From: Pardosa pseudoannulata
Taxonomy: Eukaryota > Arthropoda > Arachnida > Araneae > Lycosidae
Assembly (NCBI GenBank): GCA_032207245.1
Contig: CM063507.1
Location: 97,309,525 to 97,373,524 of the forward strand
Direction of reading: 5' to 3'
DNA: 64,000 bases
The position numbers and the translations under genes are program-made. The notes under the pieces were generated by a model. It made no database searches. It was not told the origin of the DNA and saw only the letters and a program-made list of their open reading frames with translations. Shown here piece by piece: positions 34,225 through 44,145 of this stretch. The stretch's first letter is position 1, and every line of letters starts with the position of its first letter.

Positions 34225-36838
34225 ATGGCGCGTTTGTCTTGGAACTGCCATGGCTTCAAAAGTCACGTCTCTGATATCAGAGACCTTGTAAATAAATACC
34301 ATCCTATTTGTTTTTCCTTTCAAGAGACCCTTCTTGACAGCAATAAATCAGCCAAATTAAAACGCTACAGTACTATCAGAATAGATTACATCGAAGGGGG
34401 CAAGGTTTGTGGTAGTGTTGCCCTCTTCACATCTCATGACTACCCTTTTAGAACTTTAAACGTTAACACGGACTTCCAAGCAATTGCTATTCAAATACAC
34501 ATACACTCTCTAATAACTGTTTGTAACCTCTATATTCCTCCAAATAATATCATCTCCCAGAACACTTTTAATAATCTTATTACTCAACTCCCAGTCCATT
34601 TTATTATTGTTGGGGGCTTGAATGGCCACAGTCCATTGTGGGGGTAACCCCAACTTTAATAAACGGGGTCGCCAAATTGAAAAACTATTATCCGACCATG
34701 ATCTGTGCATCTACAATACAAACGAACTTACATACCTCCATTATCCTACAAGAACTTTTCACTCTCTAGGTTTAGCCATACCCAGCCCTCAAGTTTTTTG
34801 GTTTTGGAATTTAACAGTAGATTCCTACCTCTATAATAGTGATCACTTTCCTATTATCCTTACTCATAATAATGGCATGGCTCCAGTGCCAATCAGCTTG
34901 TACCTCGTTATATTCTAGGTTCTGCTGATTGGGATAAATTCCGTATCCTAGCTAATATCTCTACAGACTTGGTCGACAGTAATACCACTGATGCAGCAGT
35001 GAATCAGATAATTAAAACAATAATTTCTGCAGCTGTCATTTCTATTAAAAAATCATCCTGCTGTCTTCAAAAGCAGACAAAGCCACGGTGGAACCAAGAG
35101 TGTAAAAATACTTACTAGGAGAAAAGAAAAGCGTTTTCCGTGTTCAAAAGACATCCTACGACGGAGAACTTTATAAATTATAAAAAATGCAAAAGTGTTT
35201 TCCGTCGCACCTTAAGACGTAGCCAAAGAGATTCGTGGGTGAACTATATTAGCAGTATCTCTTCTTCCATTTCTAGTAAAGACTTATGGGTAAAAGTTAA
35301 GCGCTATTCCGGAGTTTACCCAAACAACGAAATCCAAATTTTAAGTTATAATAATAACCTAATAACTTCTCTTTATGGCATAGCCAACACAATAGCCTCA
35401 TCTTTAGCTGATATATCTTCAAGTTCAAATTACTCTGCCTCTTTTACAAAACTTAAAAACCTAGTGGAGGAAAAATCCATAAACTTTCAAACTACACTCA
35501 ACTTTCCTTATAATACTGATTTTACCATTTTCGAACTAAACAGGGCTTTGCATAAAATCCATAAATCTTCTGCTGGTCCCGATAGTATCTTCTACGAAAT
35601 GATAAAAAACCTCTCTTCAGTTTCGATGTTCAACCTTCTAAAACTTTACAATAGAATATAAAAGAACATAGCTTTACTTCCTCGTGGAGAGAGGCTATTG
35701 TAATCTCCATTCTCAAACCTGATAAAGACCCCACGAATCCTCTCAGCTACCGTCCAATAGCTCCGACGAACTGTTTATGCAAAATTCTCGAAAAAAAAAA
35801 AAAAAAAAAAAAAAAAGAGATAAACATTCGTCTGATATACTACCTGGAAGGAACACGTTAGATAATATAATAGAGTTGGAAACCAGAATTCGGAATGCTT
35901 TCGTTAGACGGAAGCATTTGGTATCGGTTTTCTTCGATATAGAAAAGTATTATGACCACACTTGGCGTCATGGTATTCTACAGAAGCTGTTCAATTTAGA
36001 GTTGCGTGGTAATATGCCTATATTTACACAAAATTTTTTAGCATTAAGAAATTTCAGAGTTAGGGTAAAAAATACTTTATCTCGCACTTTTATTCAAGAA
36101 GAAGGGGTTCCTCAGTGAAGTATATTGAGTGTGGCTCTGTCAATTAATGGGATTCTGAACGATATACTTTCCTCTGTCAATGGAAGCTTATATGTCGACG
36201 ATCTCCATATCTCATGTGAAGGAGCGGATATGAGATTTATTAACAGACAACTCCAGACTGCAGTTAACAAGAGTAGTAAGTGGGCGAGCGAGAATGGTTT
36301 CAGTTTTTTAGGTTCAAAGACCTGTTGTGTGCATTTTTGCAAAAAAAGAAGCCTGCACCCTGACCCAGAGATTCAGTTTCTTGAAAATAACATCAACATT
36401 GTGAATGATGTGAATATTCTCGGCGTAATTTTCGACAAAAAACGGGTTCCTCAGTGAAGTATATTGAGTGTGGCTCTGTCAATTAATGGGATTCTGAACG
36501 ATATACTTTCCTCTGTCAATGGAAGCTTATATGTCGACGATCTCCATATCTCATGTGAAGGAGCGGATATGAGATTTATTAACAGACAACTCCAGACTGC
36601 AGTTAACAAGAGTAGTAAGTGGGCGAGCGAGAATGGTTTCAGTTTTTTAGGTTCAAAGACCTGTTGTGTGCATTTTTGCAAAAAAAGAAGCCTGCACCCT
36701 GACCCAGAGATTCAGTTTCTTGAAAATAACATCAACATTGTGAATGATGTGAATATTCTCGGCGTAATTTTCGACAAAAAACTTACCTTTGCACCTCATA
36801 TCACAAACTTGCTGAAAATTTGCGAAAGTCTTCTCTAA
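34225..36838 (+). pseudogene. LINE-2 ORF2 (endonuclease-RT)
   Basis: The start MARLSWNCHGFKSH opens an AP-type endonuclease with a QETLL motif. The catalytic GDFNAHSPLWG site reads GGLNGHSPLWG, so the Asp is lost. SDHFPI is kept in a shifted frame. The RT follows: SAGPDSIFYEMIK, SYRPIAPTNCL, motif A FFDIEKYYDHTW, and GVPQ followed by TGA where Gly is expected. YVDD then appears in each of two tandem copies. A run of 26 A at 35791-35816 interrupts the palm. Several independent lesions make it inactive. Confidence 0.75.
36105..36782 (+). repeat. Tandem duplication of 339 bp in LINE-2 RT
   Basis: 36105-36443 is repeated at 36444-36782 with no difference seen. Each copy begins at GGGTTCCTCAGTGAAG and carries the YVDD box and the same premature TGA. 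Confidence 0.9.
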
Positions 36839-36840
36839 AA

Positions 36841-37419
36841 GTTCGATCTAGAATAGGCTCCGTGTGAGAGTCGTCATATGCGCTCGTGTTAGGCACATTT
36901 TTTCACTTCACGATAATTTCTATGAAAGTATAGTAACATGTGCATTGTTACTTTTTGACTCTTGAGTAGCTACGATCGTTTTGATTTCAACCTAGTGTTT
37001 TAATGTATTTTGACCGTTGATGATTTACAGCATGTCATTCATGACTGCATTATGATAAATGCATTCTTCAGTCATCAGTGAAAATGGAAAATTATATTTA
37101 TAGAAATAATCATTAGACTAGCACATAAACTGTTTTCTCTTACATATGTTTATTTGTTTAAAAAGAAAAGCGGACTAAGTCGTTTAAGAAAACAAAATTA
37201 GTAATTATAGCATGAAATTTATTTTTTGTAATAATGTATATAATATATATTTATCAAAGATTAAGGTTTAATTGCATTAAATTGTGCTTTTTACATTGTA
37301 TGTATTGAACAATTACAATATTACACGATATTAAAACAAAGTCTAAATAAATCATGTCTGATTGTTGCCTGGGAGCCTAATCTATATTTTAAGTTTTCGT
37401 CTTATCCCAGAGTGAGAGC
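36841..37419. other. Unassigned spacer before unit B
   Basis: No gene, repeat or motif can be supported. The stretch separates the LINE block from the duplicated zinc-finger unit. Confidence 0.4.
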
Positions 37420-38032
37420 CATTTCTACATACTTATTTCAATTGGCTATTATTTCCTTAACTAGCCCAAAAAAAGCGATAAACTACTAAATGTAGTAACC
37501 CTAGTAACATATATGAGTATGCGCATACGGGAGTCTACTGTGAAGTTAGTGTGTTCTACGAATCATGCTTTACCACGAGTGTTTGTAAACAACATAAAAA
37601 TGACCATGAAATTTTTCATGTAAGTTTTGTTATGAACGATTTCCTCACCTTACAGCTTTTTTTTGCTTTCTTTTTTTTTCGGAAGCTGCTGTGAGCTTAC
37701 TAAATTATTGTATGGCTACTTTTGCTTTAATTCAAAAAATTATGTTATTGATCTTTTTTTCGTTCGGATATTGAAATGGTGTATTTCTTCACTGCTAGCA
37801 TTAGTCTATGACTACTAGGTTCTCCGTAAAAACCAATTACCTTAACCAGACCGTGACTAACTTGTGTGAGTGATGGCTGCACGTTGTTATTGCCTTTTTG
37901 ATTATTAAATTAATTTAAAAAACAAATGTTTTTCTTGTTTACATTTGTGTCTGACGTAGAAAGCGTCTACAAAATTATTTCTCTTCTTTTGCTGTTTTCA
38001 ACTTTTGCAGTAAAGCATTTTTCTTAAATAAT

Positions 38033-38069
<37 letters not shown>

Positions 38070-38443
38070 TGAAATTGATAATTAATATAAAACTTTGCAA
38101 TAGTCATGATTGTTTCTGAAAAGCCATTGCACCATTTCGTCAAAATCGTTCATGTTAGATGATGACTTTCTTATGGTTGATTTGACATTTAATAACTTTA
38201 AAAGGTTTTAACTCAGGCAAATTTCCCTCTTTGTAGAAGACTAAAATCTTAGAATATTCACAAGCTAGTACTGTGTTGCACATACTTACACATAACATTT
38301 TTTATTAGTAATATCAGGAGTCTTCAAAGAGTTGTTTGTAGACATTTGAGGTTTTAGAGAAGGAAAAGGACTACTGAAGGATCCAAAGGAGTGATTCAGA
38401 TTCATTGGTTTAATAGTGTGTCTTAAGACACAAGAATAATTGG
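37420..38443 (+). other. Unit B upstream region and putative untranslated exon 1
   Basis: Matches unit C 54695-55758 at both ends (AAAAAAGCGATAAACTACTAAATGTAGTAA near 37470, and AGGATCCAAAGGAGTGATTC near 38378). It ends at a GTAAGT donor at 38444. A 34-base T-run (38035-38068) is expanded compared with about 10 T in unit C. Confidence 0.45.
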
Positions 38444-38612
38444 GTAAGTCTATAATGATTTTTATGATTTATATGGATTGTTATAAGCAAAAGTTGTAGA
38501 CAATTTTCATCAAAGTTGTAGACAATTTTCATTACTTCTTTAACGACCTATGCTGGAATGAAATTAATGTTTTATATTGTTAAAAAAACATTCTTTTCAG
38601 AATTTCTTTTAT

Positions 38613-38681
38613 CTGCCTGTATAGTAAACTTGGCAGGGTGCTTCCCTTCAAAATCTGAGCTAGTGGTTTTGAATTCCACTG
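38613..38681 (+). repeat. tRNA-derived SINE remnant, unit B copy
   Basis: tRNA-like order with CTGTATAGTAAACTTGG, then AAATCTGAGCTAGT and the B-box-like GGTTTTGAATTCC. Orthologous by position with 5198-5264 and 55914-55982. Confidence 0.45.
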
Positions 38682-40837
38682 CTTCTATGCATGTTCGTAG
38701 TCGAATTGGCTTTAAACATTGGATCCTGGTTCCATAAGTATTTCAGTAACAAAACAATAAAGTATAGTGTTGCTCCACCACACCAATAACTCTTGGAAAG
38801 TAAATTTATAAATCTGAATAAGCCATTCCAAATCACAATTTTCTCTCGCTCAGAAATCCTTTGAAGAAACTTTGAAAAGACCAAAGTTTTCAGTATCCAA
38901 AAACTGTATGAACATATCGTTAATTTCAGGATCAAAAAGGATCCAGATTGGTATTTCTAATAGCAGAAATATTTTGTATTCACATAATATTTAATATGCA
39001 TGCAGGATGGTGCATAGTACTCATTAGTGTGTTAATGTATTAAAGAGCTATTGCAGACTAAAGTAGAAAAAACAAGTGAATTATTAGGCAGTATGTTCTC
39101 TTCTTGCATATTTACAAGCCTAACAGCGTGATTTCATACTTCAAATAAGGTAGTTTATGAATTCCTGTGGCAATTCGTTAGCAAACACATTTTTGTATAA
39201 AATCTATCAAAAGTGAAAAAGATATTATGGTTAATTTATAATTATAGTTCTACACATTTCTCAGTTCACAAAATAAGTATAAGTAATGCGGTAATATATT
39301 AATGAAATATAAAAATTCTACTTTGATGTTTTATAACCCAAAATAAACCCCAATAAATACTGCTTTCATTCTTTATAGCAGCAATCATGAAGTAATCATC
39401 TAGCTTTTTCACCAACAAAAACTATGATATAATATAAAATGCAGTATGAAAACTTATACAAGTCATTTCTTAAGGAAAATATATTCTTTTACGAGAAGAA
39501 ACTATATATATATGCTTTTCTGCACTATCAGAAGTATTTAATTCAGTTTTATAACATGTTAAAACTGTAGAAGTAACAGATTTTTCAATTAGTTTTTCCT
39601 CTTGCCCAGATAATTTATAACAGTGCTTTTGAAATAAATTACGTGTATCTAAAACTACATTTCAGTGATTTTGAATATATTATATGTACCTGTATGCCTA
39701 TACAATACCAGGTGCATATATACAATATGTACTTGGTTTGCAAGTTTAATTGTTTACTTATATAGTTAGAATGAACCTACATTATATGTAAGTATTATTA
39801 GAATTTAATTTATCACACTTATTTATTCACTTTATTTAATAGATAAAACTAAATGGTATTGTACACTAAGATTTACATAAATTTATAAAAGAAAGCAAAA
39901 CAACAATTAAATTTATTAAGACTAATGATTAATTTTTCATTTTTTTATTTCTTAATTATAAGGTAAGCACTTACACATGGCAAAACTTGTATTAAATGTA
40001 TAGAATAATAATGTTTTTATACCTCCTGAACACACTCTTCACATGCGTTAATTGTTGACAGATATAAAACTATTTATTTATCAAAATCATAATTTATGAG
40101 CTAATATTTAAATAAATTCAAAACCAAATACAAATGAAAGATGAAGGTCAAGATAATAGTTTTTATGCAGTGCCTAGAATTTAATTTTAATCATTATCTT
40201 AATTTAGATGTTTGTGATTTTAATCATTTTCTGAGCTTTACCTTTTAATTTTTTAATACATAAATGTGTTATCATTCTCTGATCTCCTATAAAAAATATA
40301 AATAACCATATAATAAATATATCTTTTTGGTCTTGTATTATTTTACCTCAAGATTTTGATTATACTCTATATTCTTTAACTTACTGTTTGCAAATGTGTA
40401 CCTTATAAATTGTTTGAGCTTTTCATTAAGCTTAATGTTGTTACTCACAATTTAAATGGGAGAAGAAACCATCTATTCATGCAATAGAAAACGTCATGCT
40501 TACAAAAAGTTCATAAAATTTTAAATAAAAGTAATTTGGGGTTTAAATTCATTATTGCATTATACAAAATATTTTAATTTTGTTTTATTTGAATATGCTA
40601 CTTTATTTTTCTAAAATTATATTAAAATATGGATAATTATGGAAAACTGCAAAATGTCTTGAAAAGCTTGTGAAATTTTTGACTGTGTTGGGAAAACGGT
40701 GGAAGGGAACTTGCATTATTTCAATATAACAGTATAAAGTATGTTTCGAGATTAAATATTTTAACTATTTTTATTAAATTATTTATTGCTATATAATTTT
40801 TTAACAACCCTATTGGTCCTAACTAATTAATAGTATG

Positions 40838-41236
40838 TAAGAAATCATTAAATCTATTTTAACCTATGCCTCAGAGACCTGGACTATGACAGTAAAAGAA
40901 GGCGAGTCTTGGCAATTTTTGAGAGGTCCTAAGAGGTATTTTGGGGGATGTCATGGAGAACAACACCTGGAAAAAGAGATATAACTTTCAATTATTCAAA
41001 ATCTATAAATGTGATGACAATATCAAGTCTATAAAATCCTTGTAATAAAAACTACCAAATGAGATGGGATGGCCATCTCTTGAGAATGGGTGCAGAGAGA
41101 ATACCCATTAAGATCATCAATCTAACTCATTTCTGTGAAAGATCAAGAGAATGACCCATTGAAAGATAGACTGCTGGAGTGACTTCTAGGGGAAAGACCA
41201 TAAAGGGCTCATGTGCCAACGTTGATGATGATGATG
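40838..41236 (+). mobile_element. RTE/CR1-like LINE relic, unit B
   Basis: Translations in shifting frames give SILTYASETWTMT, ENNTWKKRYNFQL and IYKCDDNIKS, the same C-terminal protein as 16822-17356. The 3' end is GTGCCAACGTTGATGATGATGATG, matching that family's end. Stops and indels show it is older than the copies inside LINE-1. A copy at the same place in unit C dates it before the B/C split. Confidence 0.75.
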
Positions 41237-42181
41237 CAATATGTTATTACAACTTTTATATAATTTCACAGTATATTATATTTACTATATGTGTTTTTGT
41301 CTATATGTGTAATAAACTAGGAAAGCTAACTGAAATGTTCTCCACATTTTGAGTTATATCAGTTTTGACTAAATCCCATTTTAGAACTTAAAATGAAATT
41401 GATTCCAGAGTCTACTTACGACTTGCATTATTTCAGATTAACAGTAAAAAAAAAAAGAAGAAAGCTGTAGTAGTTGTAGTTGTATGAAAATTAACTTTAA
41501 TTTGTTGATTTCTATAGAAAAGTTGGTTAGAACTTTTTTCAAATCTGTCACTTTTTTTTAGTTTTAGTCTGTAAAATCAGCATTCTCAAAACACTGACTA
41601 GCTTTTTTTCCCTCGTAAAATACTAATAAAACAGCATTATATCTCTGCTTCAAAATAGTTTTTTACCGTTAAAGTTACAGTTTATATCTAGCATAATGAA
41701 ACTTATTCTTTCCACCCACATTTAGACAAAACTTAGCCGTGTATGTTTTTTTTTTTTTCTTTTATAGGTTGGATTCATTTTAGAGTGTTTCTCTACAATC
41801 AGTACTGGAAGGTTGAACTGAATACTGAATTGATTTCTGTGAACAAAGTATTGTATTTTAATTAAGGAATATCCTATATGGTGGCTATACATATATAGAC
41901 TTCTTATAATAAAATTTTTGATAAAATCTGCAGCATTTTATAAAGTTTCATCTCTGTAATCTGCAGTTGGAAATGGAAAATTTTATTGAGTAATTATAGT
42001 TAACGGATGCTTGCTTAAATGTGGATGATGTATAAGTAAACTGTTATAAAAACAAAATATGTAATGTAATGTCTCAATTAATAATCACAGGCTTATGCAT
42101 TATTTAGGAGTATTTGTGCAAAAAAGTGCCTGCAAAATAACTAAGAAACACATATTATTGAAAATCTTATTTGTTGTTGAT

Positions 42182-43672
42182 ATGGATAAAAGTGATTTAA
42201 AACATTTTTTTTTAATAGATGTAAAGGAAACTGCTTTTGCATGTAATATTTGTAAGAAATCATTTTCTCAAAAATGTCACTTAGATAAGCATTTGTGTTC
42301 CTATGTTCCAAAAAAAACATTTGTTTGTGATGTATGTAAAAAAGGGTTTTCTGGGAGTTCTCAACTAATAAAGCACCTTCGTTGCCATAATGGGGAGAAG
42401 CCGTTTTCTTGTGATGTGTGTAAAAAAGCATTTTCTCAGCATTCACACTTGAAAGCACACCTTCATTCGCATACTGGTGAAAAACCATTTTCTTGTGATA
42501 TATGTAACAAAGCCTTTTCTCAGAATTCACACTTGAAAGTACATCTTCGTTCCCATACTGGTGAGAAACCATATTCTTGCGATATATGTCAGAAAGCTTT
42601 TTCTCATATAACCATGTTAAAAGCTCATCTTCTTTCCCATACTGGTGCGAAACCATTTTCTTGTAATGTATGTAAGAAAGAATTTTTTTACAAATCGAGC
42701 TTGAAAGCACATCTTCATTCCCATACTGGTGAGAAAAAATTTTCTTGTGATATATGTAAAAAAGCATTTTCTGTGTATTCTAAATTAAAAATACACCTTC
42801 ATTCCCATACTGGTGAGAAGCCATTTTCTTGCTATATATGTAAGAAAGCATTTTCTCAGAATTCGGGCTTGACAGCACATCTTCATTCCCATACTGGTGA
42901 GAAATCATTTTCTTGCTATGTATGTAAGAAAACATTTTCTAAGAATTCCAACTTGAAAGCACATCTTTGTTCCCATACTGGTGAGTATCCATTTTCTTGT
43001 GATGTATGTAAGAAAGCATTTCCTTATAGTTCTCAATTAAAAAGACATTTTCTTTCCCACACTGGTGAGAAACCGTTTTCTTGTGATATATGTAAGAGAG
43101 GTTTTTCTGAGTTTTCTAAGTTAAAGAGACATATTCTGTCCCATAATGGTGAGAAACCATTTTCTTGTCATGTGTGTAAGAAAGTATTTTCTTTTAATTC
43201 GAACTTAAAAGTGCACCTTCGTTCCCATACTGGTGAGAAACTATTTTCTTGTGATGTGTGTAAGAAACAATTTTCTCAGAATGGCCACTTGACAGTACAC
43301 CTTCGTTCCCATACTGGTGAGAAACAATTTTCTTGTGATGTATGTAAGAAAACATTTTCTCAGAAATCAAACTTGATTGTACATCTTCGTTTACATACTG
43401 GTGAGAAACCATTTTCTTGTGGTGTATGTAAGAAGGCATTTCCTCATAGTTCTCAATTAAAAAGACATTTTCTTTCCCACACTGGTGAGAAACCGTTTTC
43501 TTGTGATATATGTAAGAGAGGTTTTTCTGAGAATTCTAAATTAAAGAGACATATTCTATCCCATAGTGGTGAGAAACCGTTTGCTAGTGATGTATGTAAT
43601 ATAGCATTTTCTGAGAATTCGAATTTGGAAAAAGATCTTCATCCTCACTCTGGTGAGAAACCAATTTCTTGA
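42182..43672 (+). CDS. C2H2 zinc-finger protein B (about 17 fingers)
   Basis: A predicted 496-residue finger-only protein from the conserved MDKSDLKH start. An in-frame ATG also lies 87 bp upstream, giving 525 residues. Finger 1 ends in Tyr instead of the last His (HLCSY). Fingers 2-16 are canonical C-x2-C-x12-H-x3-H units with TGEKP linkers. Finger 17 is degenerate, with its first Cys replaced by Ser (ASDVC) and a His replaced by Asp (EKDLH). Fingers 15-16 nearly repeat fingers 10-11. Translation ends at TGA after EKPIS, a frameshift shared with gene C. The expected role is nuclear DNA binding; the target is unknown. No effector domain is visible. Confidence 0.8.
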   Translation: MDKSDLKHFFLIDVKETAFACNICKKSFSQKCHLDKHLCSYVPKKTFVCDVCKKGFSGSSQLIKHLRCHNGEKPFSCDVCKKAFSQHSHLKAHLHSHTGEKPFSCDICNKAFSQNSHLKVHLRSHTGEKPYSCDICQKAFSHITMLKAHLLSHTGAKPFSCNVCKKEFFYKSSLKAHLHSHTGEKKFSCDICKKAFSVYSKLKIHLHSHTGEKPFSCYICKKAFSQNSGLTAHLHSHTGEKSFSCYVCKKTFSKNSNLKAHLCSHTGEYPFSCDVCKKAFPYSSQLKRHFLSHTGEKPFSCDICKRGFSEFSKLKRHILSHNGEKPFSCHVCKKVFSFNSNLKVHLRSHTGEKLFSCDVCKKQFSQNGHLTVHLRSHTGEKQFSCDVCKKTFSQKSNLIVHLRLHTGEKPFSCGVCKKAFPHSSQLKRHFLSHTGEKPFSCDICKRGFSENSKLKRHILSHSGEKPFASDVCNIAFSENSNLEKDLHPHSGEKPIS

Positions 43673-43809
43673 GTGTATATAAGAAAACATCTTCTAAAAA
43701 TACCTCTTTAGATGTTCATATTTGTTCCCATAATGGTGACAAATCATTTTCTCACAGCTCTAATTAAAAATACATTCTCATACTGGCAAGGTACCATTTT
43801 CTTGTGATG
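43673..43809 (+). pseudogene. Relic finger tail of gene B, part 1
   Basis: In the next frame the sequence reads KKTSSKNTSLDVHICSHNGDK and further finger pieces, as in gene C. It is cut by the LTR retrotransposon at 43810. Confidence 0.75.
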
Positions 43810-44033
43810 TGTTGTGTTTGTTTACTATTTGTGCAGAGTATGGGTAATTTAAGAGATCAGGCTGGGAATACATCACAAAACATTTATATAATACGTAACA
43901 CACTCGAGATTTACATAACTACTTCACAAAAGAACAACCAATGTACATCACATATTTTAGTCTCTCCGTTCGGACAACAGGAGAGCGATCCTCCATAGCG
44001 ATTAACCGGTAATTCCCCAGTTAATACACCACA
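43810..44033 (-). repeat. 3' LTR of the Ty3/gypsy element
   Basis: 224 bp, with TG..CA termini in the plus-strand reading. By eye there are about eight substitutions and two one-base gaps against 46170-46391, roughly 4% divergence. Confidence 0.9.
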
Positions 44034-44050
44034 TCTCCTCCCCCCTTAAA
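44034..44050 (-). other. Polypurine tract of the Ty3/gypsy element
   Basis: On the minus strand, a run of A and G (AAGGGGGGAGGAGA) abuts the 3' LTR, in the place where plus-strand DNA synthesis is primed in LTR elements. Confidence 0.75.
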
Positions 44051-44145
44051 AATCAAGTCTTTTAGGAGGTCTGCAGATTCTTCCCAAACGTCGTGGCACA
44101 TTTGCTCCAGGGTTTTGAAGTCCCTGTGATGAACTTATAACTCGA

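Larger units (their letters stand above)
33321..36840 (+). mobile_element. Second Jockey/I-type LINE (LINE-2), 5'- and 3'-truncated
   Basis: ORF1 knuckles are followed by a complete but mutated ORF2 endonuclease and most of the RT. It starts abruptly at the end of R2b, inside ORF1, and stops in the RT after KLTFAPHITNLLKICES without a poly-A tail. It is a different family from LINE-1. Confidence 0.75.
38444..41767 (+). other. Unit B intron
   Basis: Runs from GTAAGT to the acceptor at 41767 (TTTTTCTTTTATAG). It is closely similar to unit C 55759-58070 plus 60160-61094, but lacks the hAT-like insertion. It carries the SINE remnant and an RTE-like LINE fragment. Confidence 0.5.

Noticed and set aside
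42141..42767. Minus-strand open frame of 208 codons (and similar ones at 43194-43439, 61486-61908, 62503-62832) antisense to the zinc-finger genes
   Set aside because: They arise because the 84-bp finger repeat lacks antisense stops in one frame. The products are a monotonous translation of the repeat with no family resemblance.
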